A stretch of 64,000 nt of DNA from Stagnimonas sp965279705. Lineage in GTDB: Bacteria; Pseudomonadota; Gammaproteobacteria; Nevskiales; Nevskiaceae. Below the pieces are notes generated by a model that saw only the letters and a program-made list of their open reading frames with translations, searched no databases and was not told the origin of the DNA. The stretch covers positions 806,001-870,000 of the forward strand of contig OZ257257.1 in assembly GCA_965279705.1 (NCBI GenBank), given 5' to 3'. Shown piece after piece: positions 16,799-27,909 of the stretch (position 1 is the stretch's first letter; each line of letters starts with the position of its first letter). Position numbers and translations under genes: made by a program.

Positions 16799-17018
16799 GG
16801 AACTCTCCCTTATATCTGGTGCGTAAATAGGTGAATGACCCCGGTGCGTCATGCCCCGGTGGTGTGAATCTAAAGCGCTGCGATCACGACGAGGACGGAA
16901 ACAAATCCCTTGGATGGCAGGGCTTTGGGAGCGAGATCGGCATGCTGCGAAGTGATTGAAACAGACGGATCCAGACCCTCAATATGAGGCTGGATACCGC
17001 TTGCAGAAGTGGCATTGA

Positions 17019-17046
17019 AGATAACGACGCCTGCCAAAAGCGTCAA
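17019..17046 (-). promoter_or_regulatory. Predicted nrdAB promoter
   Basis: Read on the minus strand, TTGACG (17046-17041) and TTATCT (17024-17019) are spaced by 16 bases, close to a sigma-70 consensus. It lies immediately downstream of the two NrdR boxes, which fits repression of nrdAB by NrdR. Confidence 0.65.
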
Positions 17047-17055
17047 CGCACTGTC

Positions 17056-17103
17056 ACACAAAATGTTGTGTTGTTCAGTCGCCTTAAACACAAGATGCTG
17101 TGT
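17056..17103. promoter_or_regulatory. Two tandem NrdR boxes
   Basis: ACACAAAATGTTGTGT (17056-17071) and ACACAAGATGCTGTGT (17088-17103) both match the 16-bp NrdR palindrome (acaCwAtATaTwGtgt). Their starts are 32 bases apart, about three helical turns, the spacing usual for cooperative NrdR binding. They directly precede the predicted nrdA promoter, so nrdAB should be repressed by NrdR when dATP is plentiful. The nrdR gene is not in the window. Confidence 0.88.
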
Positions 17104-17141
17104 TTTTGCCGTTAAAACCGGCTTGAAAGTTGTGCGCAATG

Positions 17142-17150
17142 TGTGGATAA
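17142..17150 (-). promoter_or_regulatory. DnaA box upstream of nrdA
   Basis: The minus strand reads TTATCCACA, the perfect consensus DnaA box. It lies about 40 bases upstream of the NrdR boxes. DnaA boxes also sit in the E. coli nrdAB promoter, where DnaA-ATP affects expression; a similar link between replication and dNTP supply is likely here. Confidence 0.7.
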
Positions 17151-17360
17151 CTTGTGTGCGCAAGGCAAAAGTTTTTACGCTTTCAGTCACTTGGCGCATT
17201 GCGCCCAAATTGGCGGCTTTATTGACCGCTTGTGTGTAAAAAGTTTTGGCGCGACTAGCGCCGATTCAGAGCGCACCGATTTCGCCGTCCGGCACCGAAA
17301 AGAGGCATGTCGGTTGGCACCGCGCATGTCGCCGCCGGCAAGGTCAGACCAGCGGCCAAA

Positions 17361-18317
17361 TCAGCAGCTGGCGGCGGTCATCCGGGTCGAGGCGGCGTCG
17401 AAGATCTTCTCGGCGTTGGCAGCCAGAAAGTGCTTGAAGATCAGCGGCGCGCCATCGTCGCGCCAGAGCTTGATGCCGTCGGCTGCGGTGGCTTGGGTGC
17501 GCTCGATGATCTCGACGAACTGTTTTTCGCTCTCGGCCATGCCATCGCTGCCATCGGCCTCACGCACCGGCGTCGGCATGGTCGCGGCCATGGTCGCGGT
17601 CTGGCGCAGCTTGGTGCCGGCTGCCCCCTGAATGCCGGGCAACAGCCTGAAGCCACTGGCGAGCATCTTGGCGGCCATCGTCTCGATACCGTCGAAGCCC
17701 GCCGCACGCACATCGATGGTGACGTGGTTGAAATCCGGCCCCAGCGCCAGCGCGCTGGCCGCCTCGCCGGAGACAGCGGCTACCGCGTTGAGCGTGCTGC
17801 GGCGCAGGGCGGGGCCGTTGCGATGCATGAGCTTGTGCACGAAGTGCGCGACAAAGGCCTCGGCATCGATCTCGCTCAGGCCGCCGCTGGCCTCGGCCTT
17901 GGCGATCAGTGCCAGAAACGGGCCGTGGTCGACGGCAGCGGCCTGTTCGGCGCAATCGGCGCGGATCAGCGCGGCGACTTCGGGCGGAAAGGCATCGAGA
18001 TCGACCTGCGAGACGAACACCTTGAACGGCGTGTGATCCTGCCCGGCCGCCTGCAAGTCGAAGCTCACCAGCTTCTTGGCGGGGAACCGATAGTCCAGAT
18101 CGCGGTGCAGCCCCAGCACCCGTGCGGCGCGCACGAACAGGTCGCGCACGCTGACATCGGCCGTGCGGATGGCACCGTGGTCGTTGCGGAATACACCGCC
18201 CTGTGCCTGCACCAGCGCTTGCAGCGCCACGAAATCGGGCACGTTGGCCGCAAACTTGGTGGTGGCCGCCGCAACGAAACGGCTGCGCAGTTCGGCAGGG
18301 CTCAGCAGAGCATTCAT
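17361..18317 (-). CDS. DUF1338 protein, 2-oxoadipate dioxygenase/decarboxylase-like
   Basis: The 318-residue protein resembles the DUF1338 family, whose characterised members (HglS, lysine catabolism) turn 2-oxoadipate into 2-hydroxyglutarate using Fe(II). Family-like blocks are FRNDHGAIRT (likely first metal histidine, H47), FKVFVSQVDLDAFPPEV, FNHVTIDVRA (second histidine) and GTKLRQTATMAATM. It is shorter than the 450-residue HglS type and matches the compact subgroup. No other lysine-degradation gene is in view. Its start overlaps the stop of the FHA gene at 18314 by 4 bases, so it is cotranscribed with the FHA proteins. Confidence 0.7.
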   Translation of the reverse strand: MNALLSPAELRSRFVAAATTKFAANVPDFVALQALVQAQGGVFRNDHGAIRTADVSVRDLFVRAARVLGLHRDLDYRFPAKKLVSFDLQAAGQDHTPFKVFVSQVDLDAFPPEVAALIRADCAEQAAAVDHGPFLALIAKAEASGGLSEIDAEAFVAHFVHKLMHRNGPALRRSTLNAVAAVSGEAASALALGPDFNHVTIDVRAAGFDGIETMAAKMLASGFRLLPGIQGAAGTKLRQTATMAATMPTPVREADGSDGMAESEKQFVEIIERTQATAADGIKLWRDDGAPLIFKHFLAANAEKIFDAASTRMTAASC

Positions 18318-19210
18318 GGCGCGGCATCCTCGTCCGGGGCGTCGCCCGGGTCATCGGCAAAGCACTGGTAGCGAATCACGTCGCCGGTCTGCTGCACCAG
18401 CGTGGCACCCGGGCTGATGACGCCCTTGGCAACCAGGGGGAAGCGCTCTGCCTGCAAGTACACCTCTTCGCCGCCGGTGGTCAGATACGTGCCGTTGCGG
18501 GAGTCGTCACGAAAGTAGAACTTGCCACCCTCGTGCTGGATTGCCCCGTGCAGACGCGAGACATTGGGGCCGCCCACGTTGAGCGCACAGGCCGCATCGC
18601 GGCCAATCGAAAACGGGCAGTCTTCGGCGCGCACCAGCACGGTCTTACCGCGGCGGATGAGCTGCACGGCTTGATACAGAGCATCCTTCTGTGCCAACGA
18701 AAACTGCCGTGTGCTCTCGCGAAATGTGGTCGCGCGGTCGCGCCAAGCCAGTTCTGTAACGCCGCGTAGGATGTCTTCGGTGTCGCGCGTTGCCGCGTAG
18801 TTGACGAGGTCTATGCGCCGCGCCGCCGGCATCTCGCTGGCAAAAGCGGGCGTCAGCAGCACGCAGTGTTCACGGGCATGGCTGAGGATTTCGCGCGCGC
18901 GTTCCACCGGCATGTTCTCGGCCGATGCCGGCCACAGATCGAGCACCACGCGGCCGGTGAACGCCAGAGGGCTGCCCACCGCCAGCTCATCCGCAGCGGT
19001 CTGGAAGGCAAGAGCGGCTTCGAGCGCGATGCTGGGGTTGGTGTAGATGCCCAGGTACTCACCGCCGCCGGTGACGGCGATGGCGGCACCCGGCAGCTCC
19101 AGTGCGGCCTTGAGCTTGGCGCGATGCACCTGGGTCAGCGCCGTGGCCTGCGCTGCATGTTGCCGTGAGCCCACGGTGGCAAGGAGGACTGCGCTGGAGG
19201 GAGCTGACAT
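18314..19210 (-). CDS. FHA-domain protein with degenerate nucleotide-cyclase-like N-terminus
   Basis: This 298-residue protein has a C-terminal FHA domain, a phosphothreonine-binding module: FSIGRDAACALNV, VSRLHGAI and DDSRNGTYL give the GRD, SRLHG and RNGT signature. The N-terminal 170 residues follow the outline of a class III adenylate cyclase homology domain (VLLATVGSR, GGGEYLGIYTNPSIALEAALAFQTA, FTGRVVLDLWP), but the metal-binding aspartates are absent, so it should be catalytically dead. It lies in an operon between a second FHA protein and the DUF1338 gene, opposite two Ser/Thr kinases that are obvious candidate partners. Confidence 0.82.
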   Translation of the reverse strand: MSAPSSAVLLATVGSRQHAAQATALTQVHRAKLKAALELPGAAIAVTGGGEYLGIYTNPSIALEAALAFQTAADELAVGSPLAFTGRVVLDLWPASAENMPVERAREILSHAREHCVLLTPAFASEMPAARRIDLVNYAATRDTEDILRGVTELAWRDRATTFRESTRQFSLAQKDALYQAVQLIRRGKTVLVRAEDCPFSIGRDAACALNVGGPNVSRLHGAIQHEGGKFYFRDDSRNGTYLTTGGEEVYLQAERFPLVAKGVISPGATLVQQTGDVIRYQCFADDPGDAPDEDAAP

Positions 19211-19222
19211 GGCGTTTGGTAA

Positions 19223-20224
19223 TCAGGTCGCGGGTAGCGGGTCGGCATCGTCAGCCGGCGGTGGTGCTGCGACGGCGGGTGGCACCAGCGAGGCCATCAG
19301 CTCGCCTGCAGCATCGTCGCCACGGCAGCGGTAGCGCAGCACTTCGCCGGTTTGTTTGACGACCGGCGCGCCCGGGCTGATGACGCCACGGCCCAGCAGC
19401 GGCAGGCGCTCGCGGTGCAAAAACACCTCTTCACCCTGCGGGTTGAGCAGATAGGTGCCGTTGCGCGAGTCGTCGACGAAATAGAACTTGTCGTGCACGA
19501 ACTCGATGCGGCCGTGCACGCGCGAGGCGACATCGCCATCCAGATGCAGCCCGCAGGTTTTATCGCGGCCCACTGTCAGCGGGCAATCTTTGGCCGTGAG
19601 GTTGAGTTGCGTGCCGCCGTGGCTGAGTTCCAGGCAGTCGCGTACCGGCGCTGCGGCCTGCGGCTCGGGGATGAAAGTGACTTCCGGCAGGCGCAGGGCT
19701 GCGGCCTTCCAGTCCAGATCGAACAGATCGGCCAGTTCAGGATGGTCATCGAGGCCGGCCGGTAATGCCGCCAGACGCGCGCGTTCGGACAGCGAAGCGT
19801 CGAGTCGTTCGTAGAGATCGCGGGTCAGCAGCAGGGTCTGGTCGCGGCTCAGGGGCAATATCCGGTAGGCGCGGGTCAGGGCGGCACCGCGGGCGTCGTC
19901 GCTGGCGCTCGCCACACCCACCAGCACGGCGCGCAGGGCGAGCGGGGCGCTTTCATCAACTAACAGCGCGGTGCCGTTGACGAGGATTTCAATCGCCGCC
20001 TGCACGCCCTGCGCGGCATTGGCGTGAAACGACGACAAGCCCTGCGCCGCATCCACCACGGCGCCGCCACGCGCGCCCAGTTGAGCTGCGAGTGCAATGC
20101 GCAGCGCCGGCGGCAAAGGCAGCGGCAAACGCAAGGCACTCCTGGGATCGCTGAATCCCAGGTGGAGGGCGACACCAAGAAACGGCGTCACCGCAGCAGG
20201 TGCAATGGAGGCGTCTGCATTCAT
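19223..20224 (-). CDS. Second FHA-domain protein, paralogue of the neighbour
   Basis: The 333-residue protein ends with an FHA domain very like that of the downstream gene (LTVGRDKTCGLHL, SRVHGRIEF, DDSRNGTYLLN, and the shared GVISPGA and KQTGEVLRYRC tail), followed by an alanine/proline-rich extension. Its N-terminal half keeps only the outline of a nucleotide-cyclase fold (ARGGAVVDAAQGLSSFHANAAQGVQAAIEIL), more decayed than in the paralogue. The ATG at 20224 is preferred to an upstream start that lacks support. It is divergent from the first kinase gene with 108 bases between, so promoters are shared or back to back. Confidence 0.82.
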   Translation of the reverse strand: MNADASIAPAAVTPFLGVALHLGFSDPRSALRLPLPLPPALRIALAAQLGARGGAVVDAAQGLSSFHANAAQGVQAAIEILVNGTALLVDESAPLALRAVLVGVASASDDARGAALTRAYRILPLSRDQTLLLTRDLYERLDASLSERARLAALPAGLDDHPELADLFDLDWKAAALRLPEVTFIPEPQAAAPVRDCLELSHGGTQLNLTAKDCPLTVGRDKTCGLHLDGDVASRVHGRIEFVHDKFYFVDDSRNGTYLLNPQGEEVFLHRERLPLLGRGVISPGAPVVKQTGEVLRYRCRGDDAAGELMASLVPPAVAAPPPADDADPLPAT

Positions 20225-20332
20225 TGAGCAAGAATACCTGAGCCGGTTTGCACCGGGTTGCGTTGGCTGAGCTGAAGTTTTCACTCAGTACGCATGGTCA
20301 GCAGCGCCTCGCAGCCCCTAAAATGAGTCGAT

Positions 20333-22678
<2,346 letters not shown>

Positions 22679-22747
22679 AGATTGCTGACATCACGCGGGG
22701 TCTGCGGCACTGCACCATTCAGCACGGTGCGCCGCTACAATCCTTGC

Positions 22748-24850
22748 ATGTCAGAGCAAGCGCCTGAGAACTTTCAGAAACACTGTCCCGGCTGCTACCG
22801 CCGCAAGGACAATCATTCTGTCTGTCCGCACTGCGGCTACGACGAAGCAGCACCACGCAGCCCGCTGTTCTTGCCCCACGGGGCCGTGCTGGCGGGGCAA
22901 TACCGGGTCGGCAAGGTCCTGGGTCGCCCGGGTGGGTTTGGCATCACTTATCTCGGCTGGGATATCTACCTCCAGCAGAAAGTCGCCATCAAGGAATACC
23001 TGCCGCCGGATATCGCGGCGCGTATCCCCGAGTCGCAGGACATCACCGTCCACACTCAGGACGACCGCAAGGGTTTCGAGGGCGGCAAAGAACAGTTTCT
23101 GAAAGAGGCGCGAATCGTCGCCCGCCTCGACCACCCCAACGTCGTGCGCGTGCGCGGGTTCTTCAACGCCAACGACACCGCCTACATGGTGATGGACTAC
23201 TACGACGGCATGAGCCTCGATGCGTTCTTCAGCCAGGTGAAGCCGGTGCTGGAGCCGGTGGTGGCCAGCTCCTTGATGCAGATGGTGCTCGATGGCCTCG
23301 ACTACGTGCATCGGCATGGCGTCGTGCATCGTGACATCAAGCCGCACAACATCTACATCGCCGCGGTCGGCAAGCCGATCATTCTCGACTTCGGTGCCGC
23401 GCGCCAGGCCGTCAGCGGCAGCCCCAAGTCGATCTCGGTGGTGCTCACCGAAGGCTATGCACCGCTGGAGCAATACCAGCGCCACGGCACCCAGGGCCCA
23501 TGGACGGATGTCTACGGTGTGGCAGCGACGCTGTATCGCATGGTCACCGGCAAGGCGCCGCCGGTGGTGCTCGACCGCATCCACCGCGACCAGCTGGAAG
23601 AAGACAACTACGCAGGTATCCCCGAGGTGCTGAAGCCGGTGCTGCGCAAGGCGCTCGCCATCAAGACCGAAGAGCGCTACCAGAGTGCCGCTGCGTTCAA
23701 GATCGCACTGGCCGTCGCACTCGGGCCGGCCTCGTCCAATGCACCGATGCCCGGCGTGTCGCCTGCCGTCAAGGACATGAGCCAAGCACCGCCGTCATTG
23801 ACGCCGCTGCCCAACGAACTGTTGCGCGACACCACGCGCCGTCATGCCGACCTGCCGCCCTCGGTTGCCGATGCCATCACCCGCCCCGGCGTGCCTGCGG
23901 GCTTCCGTCCGCTGCCAGAGGTGTTGACCACCGCGCCGGGCACGCCGCCACCGCCGCTCGCCGATGCGAAACATCGCACCACCACCACTACCGTCCCGCA
24001 GGCGTCGCCGTCGCGTTGGGTTTTGCCGGTGCTCGCCGTGGCGGCAGTCGCGGTGATCGGGCTCACCTTGTTCAATCAGACCGCGCCGGCACCCAGCCCG
24101 GGCAAGTCCACCAAACCCATCGTGGCAACGCCCGCAGCGCCGCCCAGTGCGACTGGCGCCGCCGCATCGCCCTTGCCGGCAGATGCCGTGCCGGAGCTGG
24201 CCGAAGTGCCCGCCGGCATCCGCAACGATGTGGAATATCCCGCCCTGCGCATCGGCAGAAGCGAAGTGACGGTTAGCCAGTTCCGTCGTTTTGTCGAACG
24301 GGCGCGCTACAGCAATTCGGCCTGGGCCTCCGAGCCTTGCGAAGGCGGCAGCGGCGACTGGAGCAGCCCCGGCTATCCGCAGACCGACAGCCACCCGGTG
24401 GTCTGCGTCGACTGGAACGACGCCCGCCTGTATGCCGAGTGGCTGTCTTCAGAGACTGGCCGCAACTTCCGCCTGCCCACCGACCGCGAGTGGGAATACG
24501 CCGCCGCTGCCGGCAGCACCAGCCGCTACTGGTGGGGCAATGCGCTCAACGACGCCAACGCCGTCTGCGCCGATTGCAACCGGCAGAGCCCGACCAAACC
24601 GTGGATCGTCGCCTCGCTCGGCAGCAACGCCTGGGGCCTTTACGGCACCGCCAGCAATGTGCGCGAGTGGAGCTGCTCGGCGCTGCCGCAGGGCAACTGT
24701 GCCGCAGCGGCGGCAGCTGGCCAGCGCATCACCCGCGGCGGCTCCTGGCGCGACCCGGCCACGGCGCTGCAAACCGATTTCCGCGCCACGCTCGACAAGG
24801 CGCGCCGCAATACCTGGACGGGATTCCGCGTCGTCGAAGTGCTGCCCTGA
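22748..24850 (+). CDS. Paralogous Ser/Thr protein kinase with FGE-like domain
   Basis: The 700-residue protein repeats the upstream architecture: zinc ribbon (HCPGC ... CPHCGYDE), kinase (GRPGGFGITYLGW, VAIKEYLP, HRDIKPHN, DFGAAR, GYAPLEQY), proline-rich linker, one transmembrane span (about 424-444) and a C-terminal FGE/SUMF1-like domain (VDWNDARLYAEWLS, FRLPTDREWEYAAAAG, RGGSW, NTWTGFRV). The ATG at 22748 is chosen because it is followed by the homologous N-terminus; the frame extends upstream without similarity. Catalytic residues are intact. It lies 69 bases after the first kinase, a tandem duplication that has diverged mainly in linker and sensor. Confidence 0.9.
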   Translation: MSEQAPENFQKHCPGCYRRKDNHSVCPHCGYDEAAPRSPLFLPHGAVLAGQYRVGKVLGRPGGFGITYLGWDIYLQQKVAIKEYLPPDIAARIPESQDITVHTQDDRKGFEGGKEQFLKEARIVARLDHPNVVRVRGFFNANDTAYMVMDYYDGMSLDAFFSQVKPVLEPVVASSLMQMVLDGLDYVHRHGVVHRDIKPHNIYIAAVGKPIILDFGAARQAVSGSPKSISVVLTEGYAPLEQYQRHGTQGPWTDVYGVAATLYRMVTGKAPPVVLDRIHRDQLEEDNYAGIPEVLKPVLRKALAIKTEERYQSAAAFKIALAVALGPASSNAPMPGVSPAVKDMSQAPPSLTPLPNELLRDTTRRHADLPPSVADAITRPGVPAGFRPLPEVLTTAPGTPPPPLADAKHRTTTTTVPQASPSRWVLPVLAVAAVAVIGLTLFNQTAPAPSPGKSTKPIVATPAAPPSATGAAASPLPADAVPELAEVPAGIRNDVEYPALRIGRSEVTVSQFRRFVERARYSNSAWASEPCEGGSGDWSSPGYPQTDSHPVVCVDWNDARLYAEWLSSETGRNFRLPTDREWEYAAAAGSTSRYWWGNALNDANAVCADCNRQSPTKPWIVASLGSNAWGLYGTASNVREWSCSALPQGNCAAAAAAGQRITRGGSWRDPATALQTDFRATLDKARRNTWTGFRVVEVLP

Positions 24851-24861
24851 TTGTTGCTGGG

Positions 24862-26049
24862 CTACTTCGCTCGCAGTGCTTCCACCACTGGCTGGCGCGC
24901 GGCTTTCAGCGCTGGCGGCAGGCCGCCCAAGAGGCCAATCAGCAGTGCCCAGCTCAGACCCTTTTCCATCAGTGAAGGGGTGACCGCGAAGTTGAATGCC
25001 ACCTGGGTAAAGTTCGCGCCCAGCGTCGACACGCTCATGTTGTTGAACAGCGCGTAGGCGATCAAGGCACCCAGCACGCCGCCGCTGAGCGCCAGCAACA
25101 TGGCCTCGGCCAGCACCGACAGCACCACCGACAAACCACCAAAACCAATGGCTCGCAAGGTGGCGATTTCCACCTGCCGGGTCGACACCGCCGAGTACAT
25201 GCTGTTGAGCGCGCCGAACAGCGCGCCGATGGCCATGATGGTGGCGACCACACCCGTCAGCACACCAATCTGCTGGGTGAACTGCTTGGACTGGCTGGCG
25301 AAGTATTCAAGCTCCGGTGTGGCATCCACCTGCAGGCGCGGGTCGGCCTTGATGACGGCCCTGAGCGGCTCGATGGCTGCCGGTGAAGACAATTGCGCAA
25401 TGATCGACGACGCCGAGTTGCCGCGCCCGAATGCCGAGCGGGCGGTATCGGCGTCAGTCCACAGCTCGGACTCGTGCGCGTCGCCACCGGAGGCAAAAGT
25501 GCCGACCACCGTCCACTCCGAGCCGCGAAACTTCAGCGTCGACCCCAGCTTGACGCCCTCGAACTGATTCGCCGCGCCCTTGCCGACGGTGATCTCGCGC
25601 AGGCCCGGCGTGAACCAGCGGCCTTCGATGAGTTTTACTTCGGGCCGCAGCGTCAGGCCCGCAGGCTCGATGCCGCGCAGCGAGACGTTGACGTCGGCGC
25701 GCTGCGCGCCGGTGCCGCGCTTGAGTTCGGTGATCACCACCACTTCTGCCGAGGCCAGCGGCTTGCCGGCGGCATCGCGGACGATGCCCGGCAGCTCGCG
25801 CAGCACCGGCACGATGTCCGGCGCCAGCACCGACGACAGTTCGGCGGTGACGCCAGCCGAGAGAAACAGCACGCGGTCGGCCTTGCCCGTGGCCTTGAGC
25901 GTGACGCCAAAGCCTTGCGCCATGGCCAGCAGTGCAACCAGCACCGCGACCACACCGGCAATGCCGATGACGATGACCAGCGAAGAGCCTGCCCGCGCAG
26001 GTATCGCGCGCAGGTTCATCCAGATGATGGCGAGGATTTGTTTCATCAC
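24862..26049 (-). CDS. ABC transporter permease, MacB/FtsX family (second permease)
   Basis: The 395-residue inner-membrane protein has the MacB/LolCE topology: one N-terminal span (about residues 15-42), a large periplasmic domain (about 45-270), then three C-terminal spans with FtsX-type sequences (SMYSAVSTRQVEIATLRAIGFG and the final LPPALKAARQPVVEALRAK). It starts with GTG-ATG immediately at the stop of the other permease. It is the last gene of a four-gene exporter operon, with convergent kinase genes on the far side. Substrate is unknown. Confidence 0.88.
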   Translation of the reverse strand: MMKQILAIIWMNLRAIPARAGSSLVIVIGIAGVVAVLVALLAMAQGFGVTLKATGKADRVLFLSAGVTAELSSVLAPDIVPVLRELPGIVRDAAGKPLASAEVVVITELKRGTGAQRADVNVSLRGIEPAGLTLRPEVKLIEGRWFTPGLREITVGKGAANQFEGVKLGSTLKFRGSEWTVVGTFASGGDAHESELWTDADTARSAFGRGNSASSIIAQLSSPAAIEPLRAVIKADPRLQVDATPELEYFASQSKQFTQQIGVLTGVVATIMAIGALFGALNSMYSAVSTRQVEIATLRAIGFGGLSVVLSVLAEAMLLALSGGVLGALIAYALFNNMSVSTLGANFTQVAFNFAVTPSLMEKGLSWALLIGLLGGLPPALKAARQPVVEALRAK

Positions 26050-27210
26050 TTATCTCCCGCTCAGGCCATCAACAATCGAAAGCCGCATCGCCCGCAAGGC
26101 CGGCGGCAGGCCGACGATGAGGCCGACACCGAACATGCTGGCAAAGGCGATCTTCCACACATTCGCATCGGCGACGATCGGCGGGAACGGCACAGGTGCA
26201 TGCGCCAGACCCTTCATCACCAGAGTCGCGAGACCCATGCCCAGCAGCCCGCCGATGATGCAGATCAGCAGCGATTCGGCAATCACCAGCAGCAGCACCA
26301 TGCGGTTGGTGAAGCCCAGTGTCTTCAGCACCGCAAGCTCCGGTATGCGCTCGCGCACCGCCTGGCTCATGGTGTTGCCGGTGAGCATGAGGATGGTGAA
26401 GAACACCGCGCCGAGAATGGCGTTCAAGATCAGCGAGAGATTGCCGATCTGCCGCACGAAATTGAGCTGGAACTCCTTCTCGGTCTGGGTCTTGGTTTCG
26501 TCGGGCGAGTTCTCGAACTTCGCGTCGATGCTGCGGCTGATGCTCTCGGCCTGGTTCGGGTCGGCGATGCGCACCACGAAAATGCCGGCCGCACCCTGCC
26601 CAAACTGCCGCGCCTCGTCGAAGTAGTCGTAGCGCAGGTACATGTTGCCCATGCGCGGGCAGCTGCCTTCGGTCACGTCATCGAAGATGCCGACCAGCTC
26701 GAAGTTCCAGGCCCGCGAGCCGTCCTTCTGCGGCCAAATCTGTGAGAGGAGGGGAATCGGCTCGCCGAGCTTCCAGCCAAAGCGATCCGCCAGTTGCCGC
26801 CCGGCGATGACGGCGGTGCGCGACTGCTTCCACGCTGCCGCCTGTTCGGCCGGCAGATTGCACTCGGTGAAGGTTTTCACCCAGCGATCGGCATCTACAG
26901 CGAATTGCGGGAAGAAGTTTTTCTCGTCCTTGTAAACGCCCCCGAAGAACTGCGACCAGGACACCATTTCAACACCGGGCACCGACTCGATCTGGCTCAG
27001 ATGGCGCATGGGCAGCGGCGACGTGAACGACACCCGCGCCTGGCTGATGAGCAGGTTGGCGGCCAGCCGCTGGTTGCTGCCCGCAAACAAGGAGTTGGCC
27101 GCCTGCAACAAGCCGAGCAGCAGAAACGCAGCGACCAGCGACAGCAAGGTGAGAATGGTGCGCGCCTTCTTGCGCCAGAGCGTGGCCCACAGCAGCGGGA
27201 AGAACTTCAT
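26050..27210 (-). CDS. ABC transporter permease, MacB/FtsX family (first permease)
   Basis: This 386-residue protein has the same four-span layout as the downstream permease: an N-terminal span (ILTLLSLVAAFLLLGLLQ), a periplasmic domain of about 220 residues, and three C-terminal spans with MSQAVRERIPELAVLKTLGFT and the end LPPALRAMRLSIVDGLSGR. Together the two permeases can form a LolCE-like heterodimer driven by the ATPase encoded upstream. It begins 9 bases after the ATPase gene and ends exactly before the second permease. Confidence 0.88.
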   Translation of the reverse strand: MKFFPLLWATLWRKKARTILTLLSLVAAFLLLGLLQAANSLFAGSNQRLAANLLISQARVSFTSPLPMRHLSQIESVPGVEMVSWSQFFGGVYKDEKNFFPQFAVDADRWVKTFTECNLPAEQAAAWKQSRTAVIAGRQLADRFGWKLGEPIPLLSQIWPQKDGSRAWNFELVGIFDDVTEGSCPRMGNMYLRYDYFDEARQFGQGAAGIFVVRIADPNQAESISRSIDAKFENSPDETKTQTEKEFQLNFVRQIGNLSLILNAILGAVFFTILMLTGNTMSQAVRERIPELAVLKTLGFTNRMVLLLVIAESLLICIIGGLLGMGLATLVMKGLAHAPVPFPPIVADANVWKIAFASMFGVGLIVGLPPALRAMRLSIVDGLSGR

Positions 27211-27219
27211 GGCGTGCCT

Positions 27220-27909
27220 TTAGTGCGCCGGCGCGCTGGCCAGCGCGCCTTTGTCCATGTGCACCTGATGCGTCGCGAACTCCGCCGCCTTCGGGTCGTG
27301 GGTGACCATGATGATGGTCTTGCCGTGCTCGCGGTTGAGCGTCTGCAACAGGTTCAGGATTTCGTCCGCGGTCTTGCGGTCGAGATCGCCCGTCGGCTCG
27401 TCGCAGACCAAGAGCGTCGGGTCGGCCACCAGCGCACGGGCGATGGCGACGCGCTGCGCCTGGCCGCCCGAGAGTTCGTTGGGTTTGTGCGACGCACGTT
27501 CTGCCAAGCCCACCACCGTCAGCGCGATGGTGGCGCGGTGCGCACGTTCCTTGGCAGAAAGATTGGTGAGCAGCAGCGGCAGCTCGACATTCTTCTGCGC
27601 CGTCAGCATGGGCATCAGGTTGTAGAACTGGAACACGAAGCCCACATGCCGCGCGCGCCAGGCGGCGAGCGCCGACGAGCCTAGATTGTCGATGCGTTCG
27701 CCCTGCACCCGCACTTCGCCGGTGGTGGGCTGGTCGAGTCCGCCGATGAGGTTGAGCAGCGTCGTCTTGCCGGAGCCGGACGGCCCCATCAGAGCCAGGA
27801 AATCGCCCTTGGCGACATCGAGATCGAGCGCGGTCAGCACCTCGACTTTCTGTTTGCCACGGGTGTAGGTCTTGCTGACCTGGCGGATCTGCACAATCGC
27901 ATCACTCAT
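27220..27909 (-). CDS. ABC transporter ATP-binding protein, MacB/LolD type
   Basis: The 229-residue ATPase has all motor motifs: Walker A GPSGSGKTT, Q-loop FQFYNLMP, signature ELSGGQAQRVAIARAL, Walker B LLVCDEPTGDLD and switch histidine MVTHD. The LMPMLTAQKNVELPL stretch is typical of the LolD/MacB/FtsE group that works with FtsX-type permeases. Its start overlaps the adaptor stop by 4 bases (ATGA). It powers the two permeases encoded downstream. Confidence 0.95.
   Translation of the reverse strand: MSDAIVQIRQVSKTYTRGKQKVEVLTALDLDVAKGDFLALMGPSGSGKTTLLNLIGGLDQPTTGEVRVQGERIDNLGSSALAAWRARHVGFVFQFYNLMPMLTAQKNVELPLLLTNLSAKERAHRATIALTVVGLAERASHKPNELSGGQAQRVAIARALVADPTLLVCDEPTGDLDRKTADEILNLLQTLNREHGKTIIMVTHDPKAAEFATHQVHMDKGALASAPAH

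Larger units (their letters stand above)
16799..17360. other. nrdA regulatory region without a gene
   Basis: This 562-base gap separates nrdA from the convergently placed end of the DUF1338 gene. It has a lower GC content than its neighbours and contains the promoter, two NrdR boxes and a DnaA box listed separately. The mRNA leader before the nrdA ATG would be about 210 bases long. A 112-codon frame within it (16870-17208, minus) runs through the operators and looks non-coding. Confidence 0.8.

Noticed and set aside
16870..17208. Open frame of 112 codons on the minus strand upstream of nrdA
   Set aside because: It runs through the promoter and NrdR boxes, has no family resemblance and no good start; it is open by chance in a low-GC regulatory region.
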